Below, one piece after another: positions 16,392-24,926 of a DNA stretch of 47,131 bases (position 1 is the first letter of the stretch; the number at the start of each line of letters is the position of its first letter). Origin of the DNA: Xanthomonas translucens pv. translucens DSM 18974 (lineage in GTDB: Bacteria > Pseudomonadota > Gammaproteobacteria > Xanthomonadales > Xanthomonadaceae); NCBI RefSeq assembly GCF_000331775.1, contig NZ_CAPJ01000039.1, forward strand, positions 1 to 47,131, written 5' to 3'. The position numbers and the translations under genes were made by a program. The notes beneath the pieces were generated by a model. The model saw only the letters and a program-made list of their open reading frames with translations, did no database searches and was not told the DNA's origin.

Positions 16392-17802
16392 GGTTTTCTC
16401 CTGCGCGGTGATCAACTTTGCGGCCTTCGGGATCGAAGTCGATGGCGAGCGGCTTTTCGAGGTGGACGGCGACTTTGGCGCCGGGCTGGACATAGACGGC
16501 GGCGAATGCCTGGCCGTACAGCTTGTTGACCCAGCCCGACATCTCCTGGACACCGCCCGCGAGAATCCGGCCGACCGCTTCCTGACCGCTGATGCCCACG
16601 GTGCCAATAGAGCCATCCGAGCCCACGTAGGACATCTGGCCGCTGTCGCTTTGGATGAGCGAGGCCACGCCGGCGCCGGCCGCCGTGATGAGCGCTTGCG
16701 AGCCGAGGTACTGCTGTGCATTGCTGCGCCGCTCTCCGCTGACGCACGGGATGCCGTAGCGATCGCTGATCCAGCCCAGGCCCCCACTTTGAGCGTTCTG
16801 CTGCTGGTTGTTCTGCTGACTGCCGTCGCGGTCCTCGGGGATCGTGCGGATGGTCCCGTCGTGGAATACGAAGGTGATGCTGCGCACCTGGCCGCGCACG
16901 CATGAAAGCGTCCAGTCCCCCGAAGCCGTGCCGCTGAAGACCGCACCGGCCACGTCAGGAATGTCGATGCCGTTGGCGGTGAGATTGTCGGGGCCGACGA
17001 GGACTTTGAAGGGGTAGGGATCGTTCACGGTTCCGTCGATAGGGACGCGGCCAATCAGCGCCGTCATCGCCACCGACCCCATGAGCGTCGAGTTCGTCGG
17101 CACGGTATAGACGGGCTTGGTGCTTTTGACCTGGGCGGCGCCTTCGCCTGCCTTCGGCACGGTTTCCGCCGTGGTGTCCAGCGTGCTCTGCGCCGGGCCG
17201 AAGCTCGTCGGGAAGTTCGTGCCGCCACCCGTGCCACGGCTGTCATTGCGCCCATCGACGGGCTTCTTGTCGTCCGGATCCACCCAGCGCATGCCGCCTT
17301 CCATCCCGGCCTCGTCGCCCTCGCGCAGCCCCAGGCCCACGGGCAGATCGGTATGGCCGCTCCCGCGTCCGCCGATGCTGTCCAGACGCCGCTGCAGGTC
17401 GGCGAGCAGACCCTCGGTCTGCTGGCGTTCACTGGTCGCCTGTTGCTGGTCGCGGCGCAGGTTGGAGCGCTCGGCCTCCAGCGCCGAGTTGATGCGCTGG
17501 TCGATCGAGTTCTCGCGCTGGCGCAGGCGCTGGTTTTCCTCGCGCTGGGACTTGTTGTCGGACAGCGCGGTCTGAAGCTCGGTGCGCAGTTGCTTCACCT
17601 GGGCAACGAGCGTTGCCACGGTGTCGCGCGGGGTATCGCCCGCAATGCCCAATGCTTTCATCTCTTCGGGCGTGAGTCGGCTACCCGTGTCGGCCTGGGG
17701 CGGCGCAGACGACCCGCCGCCCGAGAACAGCCGGATGCCGACGAACAGTACCACCAGGGCCACAGGAATCATCAGCCACTTCAGGAGTCCGTTACTGCGC
17801 AT
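16372..17802 (-). CDS. TIGR03752-like ICE protein (VirB10/TraB-like)
   Basis: 476 aa from the ATG at 17802; the frame extends to 17919 only by running over the previous gene. One membrane anchor spans about residues 8-26. A long coiled coil follows (about 60-125, Gln/Arg/Glu-rich), then a Gly/Pro linker and a beta-rich C-terminal domain (about 195-440) with segments such as YTVPTNSTLMGSVAMTALIG, as in TraB/VirB10 scaffolds. It would span the envelope and link the inner-membrane ATPases to the outer-membrane ring. It overlaps both neighbours, indicating a tight operon. Confidence 0.88.
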   Translation of the reverse strand: MRSNGLLKWLMIPVALVVLFVGIRLFSGGGSSAPPQADTGSRLTPEEMKALGIAGDTPRDTVATLVAQVKQLRTELQTALSDNKSQREENQRLRQRENSIDQRINSALEAERSNLRRDQQQATSERQQTEGLLADLQRRLDSIGGRGSGHTDLPVGLGLREGDEAGMEGGMRWVDPDDKKPVDGRNDSRGTGGGTNFPTSFGPAQSTLDTTAETVPKAGEGAAQVKSTKPVYTVPTNSTLMGSVAMTALIGRVPIDGTVNDPYPFKVLVGPDNLTANGIDIPDVAGAVFSGTASGDWTLSCVRGQVRSITFVFHDGTIRTIPEDRDGSQQNNQQQNAQSGGLGWISDRYGIPCVSGERRSNAQQYLGSQALITAAGAGVASLIQSDSGQMSYVGSDGSIGTVGISGQEAVGRILAGGVQEMSGWVNKLYGQAFAAVYVQPGAKVAVHLEKPLAIDFDPEGRKVDHRAGENHALELD

Positions 17803-18718
17803 GGTTGGCCTCCCTGGCGTCCTTCGGGGCCTCGGCGTTGGCTTCTGGCTGCGGCAGATGCGCGGCCGGGTCGAAGCGGTGGATGGCAGGCAAAAGCGAC
17901 TGTGCGAGGCCGCGCCCACGCGTCACCAGATACAGGACAGTGGTGTCCTCGGGTGTGCCGCGCGGGCCGAGTGCCTCATGCTGGAAGGTGGCGGTGAGGA
18001 AGTCGCCTTGCAGTACGCGTGGGTCGAGCGTGATCCAGCCGGCGCTGGTGCTGGTGAGGCGCACGGCCGTCACCCATTGGTCTTCCAGCCGCCACGAGGC
18101 GAGTGCGGTGGCGCGCACCGGCAGCGTCGGCATCAAGCTGCCGAGGTCCAGGTCACGGCGCAGGTTGACCCGCATGATGCCCGGCAGCGGCTCGACAGTG
18201 CGCAGCGGCGCGTACAGGTTCTGCGCGGCAAAGCGCGTGAGCACCACCGGGATTGGCGTTTCGCGCCGGGCTGACCGCGCGGCCGCCTGGCGATCGGCGG
18301 GTGCTGGCGCCTCGTCGGCATTGACCGGCTGATCGCCGTAGCGCGGGGAGGGCGCAGCGCCCTCGACGATGCGCACCGGCTCCAATGTCGGCTCGCCTTC
18401 CTTGGCCGGCTCGGCCGCGATGTCCAGCAGGATCAATGCGCCGGTGTCGGCGTCTTGCAGTTGCAGCCGCGTGGGTTCGATCGGCTCGTTCGCGCGCAGG
18501 TACACCGCGCCGCCCGCGCTCTGCACGCGCAGGCGCTCGCCCACGCCTGCAGGCACGCCCACGCGGACGTTCCGGTCGATAAACACGATGCGTTCCTGGC
18601 CGACCTTCAGCGGCACCGCCAGCGGCATGCGTTCCCAGCGCAGAATCTCCACGGCCTGGGCAACAGGAGCCGAGGCCATGACCAGCAGCCCCAGCAGCGC
18701 GAGTACAGAGTGCTTCAT
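17792..18718 (-). CDS. TIGR03749-like ICE protein (VirB9/TraK-like)
   Basis: 308 aa with a signal peptide (residues 1-22, AQA-V cleavage). The mature protein is beta-rich (ILRWERMPLAVPLKVGQER, GVPAGVGERLRVQ), resembling TraK/VirB9 outer-ring components, and matches TIGR03749 in size and position between the VirB8-like and VirB10-like genes. The C-terminal 30 residues are Glu/Ala-rich and probably flexible. It overlaps the next gene by 11 bases and the previous by four. Confidence 0.87.
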   Translation of the reverse strand: MKHSVLALLGLLVMASAPVAQAVEILRWERMPLAVPLKVGQERIVFIDRNVRVGVPAGVGERLRVQSAGGAVYLRANEPIEPTRLQLQDADTGALILLDIAAEPAKEGEPTLEPVRIVEGAAPSPRYGDQPVNADEAPAPADRQAAARSARRETPIPVVLTRFAAQNLYAPLRTVEPLPGIMRVNLRRDLDLGSLMPTLPVRATALASWRLEDQWVTAVRLTSTSAGWITLDPRVLQGDFLTATFQHEALGPRGTPEDTTVLYLVTRGRGLAQSLLPAIHRFDPAAHLPQPEANAEAPKDAREANHAQ

Positions 18719-19404
18719 GGTGTTTCTCCTTTGGGCGCTTGCGGAGACAGGCCGCCAGCTGCTGGGCCGGTAGGCTCGGGTGCGCTGATGCGCTGGGGCG
18801 TGCCGTCGTAGCAGTCGAGCGCCAGGCCGAACGGGTTGTGCGAGGGATCGACGTCCACCCGCGTGACCTTGATGGGGTAGCGCACCAGGGCGCGTTTGAC
18901 CTGCTCGGCGCCGTAGTACTCGTCGGCGCTGATGTCCAGCGTCACCACCCAGTCGCGGTCGGAGACCACGCGCACGCGAGCGGTGGGATCGTCGCCATAG
19001 CCGCGGCCAGGGATTTCATAGATGCCGCGCACGCGCTGCCGCAGTTCGCCCGTGCTGCGCCGGTAATCGAAGTCGGCACGCAGAAAGGCGTGGCAGGACG
19101 GTGTGAGGTAAGGCGAGAGCGCGTGCAGGTTGCGCGGGTAGTCTTCCTCGCCATTGGTCGGCCAGCGATTCAACTGCTGGAACACGTAGAACGTGAAGGC
19201 ATAGACCGACTCGGGTGGAATCTCCCACCACTTGCGAGTACTCCCCGAACGCAAGTCCGGTGGGACGTGAATCGTCAGGTCACGCGGTGCGTTCCACCAG
19301 CCGCCGCCCATCACGAGGGCGACGACCACCAGCGCGCCAGCGCCCAGCCGCAGCGTCTTGATATGCGCCTGCAAGTGGGTGATCTCGTTCTTGAAACGGC
19401 TCAT
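18715..19404 (-). CDS. TIGR03746-like ICE protein (VirB8/TraE-like)
   Basis: 229 aa from the ATG at 19404, overlapping the upstream stop; the frame open to 19707 overlaps the TIGR03750 gene. The N-terminal cytoplasmic helix (FKNEITHLQAHIKTLR) is followed by one membrane segment (about 20-40) and a periplasmic domain with aromatic-rich strands (SVYAFTFYVFQQLNRWP). This layout fits VirB8/TraE assembly proteins and TIGR03746. The C-terminus is Pro/Gly-rich. Confidence 0.87.
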   Translation of the reverse strand: MSRFKNEITHLQAHIKTLRLGAGALVVVALVMGGGWWNAPRDLTIHVPPDLRSGSTRKWWEIPPESVYAFTFYVFQQLNRWPTNGEEDYPRNLHALSPYLTPSCHAFLRADFDYRRSTGELRQRVRGIYEIPGRGYGDDPTARVRVVSDRDWVVTLDISADEYYGAEQVKRALVRYPIKVTRVDVDPSHNPFGLALDCYDGTPQRISAPEPTGPAAGGLSPQAPKGETP

Positions 19405-19811
19405 CGTGCGTCCCTTGGCATGGACCTGCGGGTGGACCAGAAGCCCGAGCGCGAGATCAGCATATGGCCGCCCACCCAGCTGGCTGCGAGCGGATGGCGC
19501 GTGGCGATTCGCCATTGCAACTGCCGGTACAGCCAGGTATCGGGCCGCCCACGCTTGAGGCGGCGGAGAATGCCGCCGCCGATGAACACGCCGAGGGCCA
19601 CGCCCAGGACGACGAACGTGGGCGCGAGCGCGATCGTGCGGAACACCCAGGACAGCGGCGCGCCGACCAGCAGGCCGGCGCCGCCGGACAGACCGCAGCA
19701 AATCCACAGCTCGTCGGCGGTGAGGCCGCGCACAACAACGGGATGGCGGTTGAGCCGGTGCGGAAGGAACGTCACCGTCCCGTCAGCACGGACGTGCTGG
19801 TGTTCGGACAT
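19401..19811 (-). CDS. TIGR03750-like conjugal transfer membrane protein
   Basis: 136 aa. A short polar N-terminus (VTFLPHRLNRHPVVVRGLT) precedes two membrane segments (about 37-57 and 62-83), then a basic C-terminal part. The start of the segment resembles TraL/VirB3-type small inner-membrane proteins that partner the VirB4 ATPase. Size, position and the HRLNRHPVV motif fit TIGR03750. It starts 12 bases after the TIGR03745-like gene. Confidence 0.85.
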   Translation of the reverse strand: MSEHQHVRADGTVTFLPHRLNRHPVVVRGLTADELWICCGLSGGAGLLVGAPLSWVFRTIALAPTFVVLGVALGVFIGGGILRRLKRGRPDTWLYRQLQWRIATRHPLAASWVGGHMLISRSGFWSTRRSMPRDAR

Positions 19812-19822
19812 GACCAGTCCCC

Positions 19823-20182
19823 TTACAGGATGCCGGTGGCTTCGGTTAGGAGCCAGATGCCGATCACGAGCAGCACGGCGCCGATGGCGACCGTGAGGCC
19901 GAACTGGCCCCAGGTCTTGCGGCCGGTGTGGATTTCCGCGTAGGTGCCGTAGGCGTGGTAGCAGACGCCGATGAACATCGACGCCACCACCAGCAAGGCC
20001 ACGAGCATGATGATGTCGTAGCCGTAATTGCGGATGGTTTCCATGATGCCGTTGCCGGTGCCGCGCGTGGGATTCTCCAGTTGCGGCAGTCCCTGTGCGA
20101 ACGACAGCGCGGGCAGCGCGGCGGCGCCCAGGGCCACAGTGGCGCGCTGGGCAAGACGGGAAGTGAGGATACGGCTTTGCAT
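19823..20182 (-). CDS. TIGR03745-like ICE membrane protein, pilin-like
   Basis: 119 aa. A signal-like N-terminus (about residues 10-30, SFA-Q) precedes a short polar stretch and two hydrophobic segments (about 50-70 and 92-112). This is the general shape of VirB2/TraA pilins and of TIGR03745. A major pilin role is inferred from shape and gene order, not shown. Confidence 0.85.
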   Translation of the reverse strand: MQSRILTSRLAQRATVALGAAALPALSFAQGLPQLENPTRGTGNGIMETIRNYGYDIIMLVALLVVASMFIGVCYHAYGTYAEIHTGRKTWGQFGLTVAIGAVLLVIGIWLLTEATGIL

Positions 20183-20198
20183 GGTCAGTCCTTTCAGG

Positions 20199-20432
20199 TC
20201 AGGAGAGGAGGAAGAAACTCAGGACGAGGTACATCGCGACGAAGCGGATGCACACGCCGAGGAACTGGCGCTGGTTGAGGCGGCTCTCCGTCCACCCCAC
20301 GTAGGCCGTTCGGATGGCCCAGACGCCCCAGACGAGCAGGACCGCGAACACGACGCCGACCAGGACGGTCGCCATCGCTGAAGGCGCGATGCCGCTGTTG
20401 GACTGAAATGCCGAGATCTGGGCACCGTTCAT
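20199..20432 (-). CDS. TIGR03758-like small ICE membrane protein
   Basis: 77 aa. Two hydrophobic segments (about 17-38 and 60-77) flank a short polar loop (YVGWTESRLNQRQF). Size and position between the RAQPRD gene and the TIGR03745-like gene match TIGR03758. Its ATG overlaps the RAQPRD stop (ATGA). Its function is unknown beyond membership of the transfer operon. Confidence 0.83.
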   Translation of the reverse strand: MNGAQISAFQSNSGIAPSAMATVLVGVVFAVLLVWGVWAIRTAYVGWTESRLNQRQFLGVCIRFVAMYLVLSFFLLS

Positions 20433-20809
20433 GGCTTGCCCTCCGCGGTCGTCCGCGGCGGCTCGGCGCCCCGCTCGGTGCGGTAGTCGCCGGCCAGTTC
20501 GGAGGAATCGCGCGGCTGGGCACGCGATGGAGCGAGGTGGTCCTGGATGCCGGTGCGCACGCGCGCCAGATCAGCCAGGAGACGCGGGTAGTCGAAGTGG
20601 TAGCGCTCGCCCGGCGCGACAGGGGCATGCGCGGCGCTGTTCGCGACGGTACGCTCCAGCGCATCGAGCTGGCGCAGCGCGGCGGCCAGCTCCTGGCGCT
20701 GTTCTGGAGACTCGGCCAACGCCATCGGGGACTGCCCCATCAAGAGGGCTGTCACGAGAAAAGTGGGCACGCCGCGATGCGCGGCGCGCAGCCAGATCGA
20801 AGCCACCAT
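20429..20809 (-). CDS. RAQPRD-family ICE protein
   Basis: 126 aa. The family is named for the motif RAQPRD, seen here at residues 96-101. A signal peptide spans about 13-33 (ALA-E), and a Gln/Glu/Arg-rich helix (35-55) follows, so this is a periplasmic or envelope protein. It is the first gene of the second transfer unit. Its upstream gap carries the CAAACAAT element and a perfect hairpin-type palindrome. Its molecular role is not known. Confidence 0.9.
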   Translation of the reverse strand: MVASIWLRAAHRGVPTFLVTALLMGQSPMALAESPEQRQELAAALRQLDALERTVANSAAHAPVAPGERYHFDYPRLLADLARVRTGIQDHLAPSRAQPRDSSELAGDYRTERGAEPPRTTAEGKP

Positions 20810-20838
20810 CGCGCCATTCCTGTGTGATCAGCAATGGC

Positions 20839-20855
20839 CTGATCGTGGCGATCAG
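20839..20855. promoter_or_regulatory. Inverted repeat CTGATCG-3-CGATCAG in the leader of transfer unit 2
   Basis: The arms CTGATCG (20839-20845) and CGATCAG (20849-20855) match perfectly around a three-base centre. The repeat lies 30-46 bases before the RAQPRD start, between it and the CAAACAAT element. It could be an operator or a small RNA hairpin. Confidence 0.5.
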
Positions 20856-20870
20856 AGCTGTTTTAGGCCG

Positions 20871-20878
20871 CAAACAAT
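20871..20878 (-). promoter_or_regulatory. Shared upstream octamer of transfer unit 2
   Basis: CAAACAAT on the plus strand, 62 bases before the RAQPRD start at 20809. Bases beyond it (AGGAAC) resemble those at the 27538 copy (GCGAAC). Confidence 0.6.
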
Positions 20879-21017
20879 AGGAACTCACGGATGACCGAAT
20901 TGATGGTCACGCAGCCAGGTTTGCGCGCCGGAAAGTTGCTACGGATGCCGCACTGAAGGAAAGCTCTGCTGAGCACGGTTCTTGGGGAAACTGGTGCTTC
21001 GGGATACTCTTTCCGGT

Positions 21018-21398
21018 ATGCCCATTCCCCGTCTTCCACACCTCATGTACTACAAGCTTGACGGCCGTCGAGCCGTGCCGTGTGAGAGCGTCGTGCAATG
21101 GTCGGCGTGGTTCGCGGTGGCCGACCGTCGCGTCGCGGAAACCTGGATCGATGACATCCTTATCTCTACGGTCTTCCTCGGCCTGGACCACAATTTCTTT
21201 CCCGGCGCTGATCCGGCCCTGTTCGAGACGATGGTCTTTGCCGAGGACACGACACATCAGATGCGCCGGTACTTCATCTGGGAGGAATCCGAAGCCGGCC
21301 ACGCCGAGATGGTGGCGCTGATTCGCGCCGAGATGGAGGCCGCGCAGATTAGCGCCGCAGAGGCATTGATTCAGGTGTACGAAAGGGTCAAGTCCTGA
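21018..21398 (+). CDS. Conserved hypothetical protein on the opposite strand within the transfer region
   Basis: 126 aa from the ATG at 21018; a TTG at 20982 would add 12 residues, but the protein-like sequence begins with MPIPRLPHLMYYKLDGR. It is soluble and acidic, with segments (STVFLGLDHNF, LFETMVF, RRYFIWEESEAGHAEMV) that I recall from a widespread phage/ICE hypothetical family. It runs divergently from the RAQPRD operon and convergently with the TIGR03747 gene, so it is transcribed separately from the transfer genes. No strong ribosome-binding site is visible. Its function is unknown. Confidence 0.75.
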   Translation: MPIPRLPHLMYYKLDGRRAVPCESVVQWSAWFAVADRRVAETWIDDILISTVFLGLDHNFFPGADPALFETMVFAEDTTHQMRRYFIWEESEAGHAEMVALIRAEMEAAQISAAEALIQVYERVKS

Positions 21399-21434
21399 GC
21401 ACCAGCCGGTTTGCGCTGACCGATCGGCTCGGCA

Positions 21435-22184
21435 TCACAGGTACTTCTTGAAGCTGCCCGCGGTCAGGCTCACAGCCAAGCCCAGCAAGGCTGCGCTGGG
21501 CAAGAGGATCAGTAACGGGTGCACTGAGATCGGCAGCGCGAGGTAGGTGACCCAGGGCAGTACGGCCAAGGGCATCAGGCTCGCCTTCGCGCGGTGGTAG
21601 ATGAAGCCAGACTCCCGGCCCGCGCCAAACCGACGCACGTCACGCCGCACCAGGCCGTCGATTAGCCCCACGAATGCCGCCGTGAAGATCAGCGGCAGCG
21701 TAAGCACCAGGATCAGCACTCGCACGAGAAAGGTCAGCGTCGTGAAAGCCGAGGCAATCAGGTAGCTCTCGGTCCAGACATAGACCTGGCTGATGTAGTA
21801 GCGAAAGTTGCGCGTCTGCCCATGGCTTGGCTCGCGCGCGCGTTCGGCAGTCACGCTCATGCGCTCCAGCAGCCCAGAGCGCACGAACACCCATTCGTAG
21901 CCGGTATCCACCAGTTCGTGTGCCGTGCGCCCCGGCTCCTGCACGACCACGCTGCGCGTGAAGTGGTTGGACAGGTGGCCCAGCTCGTACTGCAACATCT
22001 GCTGGGAATGGCGCCAGCCCTGGTCCTTCCAGAACACGTGCATGCCGACGCACTCCACCACGATGGAGAACAGCAGCGAGCCGATCAACACCCCGAGCAG
22101 CCGGAACGGCAAGGTGATGGTGCTGACGATCAGGCCTTGGCTCTGGTTCTGCTCGCGCTGCGCGGTCGAGGCGGCATCTTTCAT
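21435..22184 (-). CDS. TIGR03747-like ICE membrane protein
   Basis: 249 aa with four to five hydrophobic segments (about 25-47, 145-172, 203-222 and 224-243) and a polar loop of about 90 residues between the first two. Size and position directly after traD match TIGR03747. Its ATG overlaps the traD stop by four bases, so the two are coupled. It is the last gene of the first transfer unit. It may support the coupling protein in the membrane; this is inferred from the fixed gene order. Confidence 0.85.
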   Translation of the reverse strand: MKDAASTAQREQNQSQGLIVSTITLPFRLLGVLIGSLLFSIVVECVGMHVFWKDQGWRHSQQMLQYELGHLSNHFTRSVVVQEPGRTAHELVDTGYEWVFVRSGLLERMSVTAERAREPSHGQTRNFRYYISQVYVWTESYLIASAFTTLTFLVRVLILVLTLPLIFTAAFVGLIDGLVRRDVRRFGAGRESGFIYHRAKASLMPLAVLPWVTYLALPISVHPLLILLPSAALLGLAVSLTAGSFKKYL

Positions 22185-24382
22185 GGTGAGGCTTCGTTAC
22201 CGGCGCTGTCGTCGGCACCGGTAGCTGTCGCGACAAAATTGACCGGCTCGGCAGGCGCGGCATCCTCGAGCAGATCGTCGGGCAAGGCCGCATCCTGCAA
22301 TGCCGGGGAACCGGTGAACTCCCACCATTGGGTCGCATCGGTATAGCTTTGGCGCATGTAGCCCGCCAGTTGCTGCAGATCCTGCGGCATGACCTCATCT
22401 GGGGCTGGTGCCGGCAGCGGCATCCGGATCTTCCAGAGCTGGCCGCCCTGCAGCAGCGCGAAGCACTGCCCCTTGGGCAGACCGACCACGTGGGATGGCT
22501 CGATCATCGGCACGCTGGACATACTGATACGGTCCTGCGTGTTCGACGTGAAGTCGGTCGCACCACGGATGTCCGAACTGTCGGTCGCGCCCGAGACGAT
22601 GGTGGTGCTATAGACCTCGACTTTGGGCAGTTGCCGGGTCAGCAATTCAGCAGTGGCCGTCTCCCGAACCCGCAGCATGAACAAGTTGTTGAAGTTGCCG
22701 ATGACCTGCCCAGCCTTGGCCCTGTTGCCGATGCGGGCCTCAATGTCCGAAAGCGTCTGCGTGTACGCCGTGACTTGCAGCCCGGCGCCGCCGCCCTTGT
22801 TGATGAGCGGTATGAACTCGTCACCCATCAGTTCGTTGAACTCGTCGGCGTGGATGTTGATCGGCACCCGTGCGCTGGCCGATGCACCTGGCAGGCCATC
22901 ATCGATCCCGTGCTTGTAGATGTGCCCAGCAACCGATACCAAGTCGCTGAACATGGAGTTTCCGACCGCCGCGGCGACCTCGGCATCGGACAACGCATCC
23001 AGGCCCACATAGACCACGGCACGCTTCCTGATCGCCTGCATCCAATCGAAGATCGGCCGCGGGTCCGCCAGGTCGGAGTAGTTCGGCGCCAGGAGCTGCG
23101 CGATCTTGCCGCTGGTGAGCTTCTCCAGCAACGGCAAGAGGCTGGCGACGATCTTGTCGAAGTACGTCTTGTCGTACCGCACCGCTGAGCGCAGGCCGTC
23201 GAGCACCGGGTCGTAGTTGCGGGCCTGGGAGAGGTACTGCTCCAGCGCCACCACGCGCTTCTCGCGTCCGATCATGTTCCTCGGAATGTTCTTCTCGTTG
23301 AGCTTGGCCTCGATCTGGACGATCACCTCCCACGCCTTCGGCTCCGTCTTAGCGAAGTAGTGCTGGGCGTACTCGATGAACAGCGCGTCGATGTTGATGA
23401 CGTGGCGCTGGATCAGCATGTAGTCCGGGCGCTGTCCCAGTTCCACCAAGGCGCGCGCGATGATGTTCACAAAGCGCCAGGCGAACTCGCGGAAGGCCGC
23501 GCTGTTGCCTTCGCCGGAGAGCTGGCCGGCAATGCGGGTAGCGACTTCCGAGATGCGGCCGAAACGCCCCACGGCGTTGTAGCGCGCGGATATCTCCGGC
23601 CAACCCAAGTGGAAGATGTAGAACTCGCCTTCGCGGCCCGCGCGTTTGGCCTCGACGTACATGCGCTTCAGGAGATCGGCATCGCCCTTGGGGTCGATGA
23701 CGATGACGACCTCATGCTCGCCTGCGGCGTTCTTGCGGCGGATGTCCTGGGTGACGAACAATTCGGCGAGCCTGGTCTTTCCCACGCGCGTCGTGCCCAG
23801 CACCAGGGAGTGTCCGACGCGCTCGCCCAGCGGCAGGCTGACGTCCACTTCCTCCGGTTCGATGCCATGCAGCCGTGGGAGGCCGCCCACGGGCGGCAGC
23901 GGCCGCACCGGATTGAAAGGCACATCCCAGCCCGTGAGCCTGGGCAGGCGCGAAAGCGGAAACGGGGCGAACTCCAGTCGTTCTTCCAGGCGCCTTGCCA
24001 GCCGATATGCGGGTGTGGGTTCAACGTAGCGGCGGAACTCCGGTCGGTACGTCTGCATCAGCCGATGGGTGTGTTTCTGCTCCCACAGAAAGCCCCTGCC
24101 GATGAAGAGCCGCTGCTGGCTGACCGGCACGTCCTTGCTCGTCATCACATAGCGCGGCAGGCGGCGGATGTTGCGCCGGTAACGCAGGATGACGCGGGCA
24201 TCGCGATAGCGAATCGCGCCGTAGGCACTGAATGCCAGCGCGCTGCCAACGCCCATGGCCGGACTCAGCGCGAGCGACCACGGGGCCACCAGGGACAGAA
24301 ACGCGGCGCCTGCACATGCTGCGACGGTGTATAGCTCCACCGCTGGGCGAAGCAAAACCTCAACCGGCTGTTTCCCCGACAT
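22181..24382 (-). CDS. traD: Type IV coupling protein TraD
   Basis: 733 aa, the coupling ATPase that brings the relaxase-DNA complex to the channel (TraD of the PFGI-1/TOL type, TIGR03754). Two membrane segments are near residues 16-55. Walker A is GTTRVGKT (about 195-202), and a Walker B-like segment (PINIHADEFNEL) lies near 505-516. A TraM/TraD-like conserved region (SDIEARIGNRAKAGQVIGNFNN) follows. The C-terminus is acidic. It lies between the TIGR03765 and TIGR03747 genes with a 4-base overlap downstream. The motifs look intact. Confidence 0.94.
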   Translation of the reverse strand: MSGKQPVEVLLRPAVELYTVAACAGAAFLSLVAPWSLALSPAMGVGSALAFSAYGAIRYRDARVILRYRRNIRRLPRYVMTSKDVPVSQQRLFIGRGFLWEQKHTHRLMQTYRPEFRRYVEPTPAYRLARRLEERLEFAPFPLSRLPRLTGWDVPFNPVRPLPPVGGLPRLHGIEPEEVDVSLPLGERVGHSLVLGTTRVGKTRLAELFVTQDIRRKNAAGEHEVVIVIDPKGDADLLKRMYVEAKRAGREGEFYIFHLGWPEISARYNAVGRFGRISEVATRIAGQLSGEGNSAAFREFAWRFVNIIARALVELGQRPDYMLIQRHVINIDALFIEYAQHYFAKTEPKAWEVIVQIEAKLNEKNIPRNMIGREKRVVALEQYLSQARNYDPVLDGLRSAVRYDKTYFDKIVASLLPLLEKLTSGKIAQLLAPNYSDLADPRPIFDWMQAIRKRAVVYVGLDALSDAEVAAAVGNSMFSDLVSVAGHIYKHGIDDGLPGASASARVPINIHADEFNELMGDEFIPLINKGGGAGLQVTAYTQTLSDIEARIGNRAKAGQVIGNFNNLFMLRVRETATAELLTRQLPKVEVYSTTIVSGATDSSDIRGATDFTSNTQDRISMSSVPMIEPSHVVGLPKGQCFALLQGGQLWKIRMPLPAPAPDEVMPQDLQQLAGYMRQSYTDATQWWEFTGSPALQDAALPDDLLEDAAPAEPVNFVATATGADDSAGNEASP

Positions 24383-24386
24383 GGCT

Positions 24387-24926
24387 TCATTGCTCGATGC
24401 TGGTGGCCGTGATCAGCGCCGGGTAGTGCCGCAGGCCCAGGCGCTCGGCCAGGTCGTCGCCGGCCACGGGTGCCATTGGCACCCCGGGCGCCAGTGCGCG
24501 CAGCCGCGCCAAGGCCTGCACGGTCTCGACATTGACCACCAGGCCGACCGCGCTGCGCTCGTGCAACGAGGCCGCATGGCGCCGCAGCCAGTCGTGGGAA
24601 ACCTTGTCGTCGCCGACGACCGCGAAAGGCCGCAGGCCCGGTGCCTCGATCACCCGCCGCGCGACGGTACCGGGCGTGAGCTTGGCGCTGCGCACCGGCA
24701 GCATGGAGGCCTCGTCCGCGGGTGTCGCGGGAACCTGGGGCGTCGGGATGGGCGACCGCGCCGCGCCATCGGGCCGCGGCTGGAGGTTGAGGGCTTCGTA
24801 GTACGGTAGCGCCGACGCTCCGCCACGGTCCTCGACCACGATCATCGACTCGCCGGCATACGAGGCCAGCGGCATTGCCACCAGCAACATGAGCAGGCCC
24901 CGCAGGGCCAGATGGAATTTCGTCAT
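24387..24926 (-). CDS. TIGR03765-like ICE protein (PFL_4695 family)
   Basis: 179 aa with a signal peptide (about residues 7-24, SYA-G). The mature part carries segments such as MIVVEDRGGASALPYYEALN and PFAVVGDDKVSHDWLRRH, and matches the PFL_4695 family in size and position between the lytic transglycosylase and traD. It is predicted to be periplasmic. Its function is unknown. Its start overlaps the transglycosylase stop (ATGA). Confidence 0.83.
   Translation of the reverse strand: MTKFHLALRGLLMLLVAMPLASYAGESMIVVEDRGGASALPYYEALNLQPRPDGAARSPIPTPQVPATPADEASMLPVRSAKLTPGTVARRVIEAPGLRPFAVVGDDKVSHDWLRRHAASLHERSAVGLVVNVETVQALARLRALAPGVPMAPVAGDDLAERLGLRHYPALITATSIEQ

Noticed and set aside
22328..24334. 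Long plus-strand frames opposite traD
   Set aside because: Shadows of the traD reading frame in GC-rich DNA.
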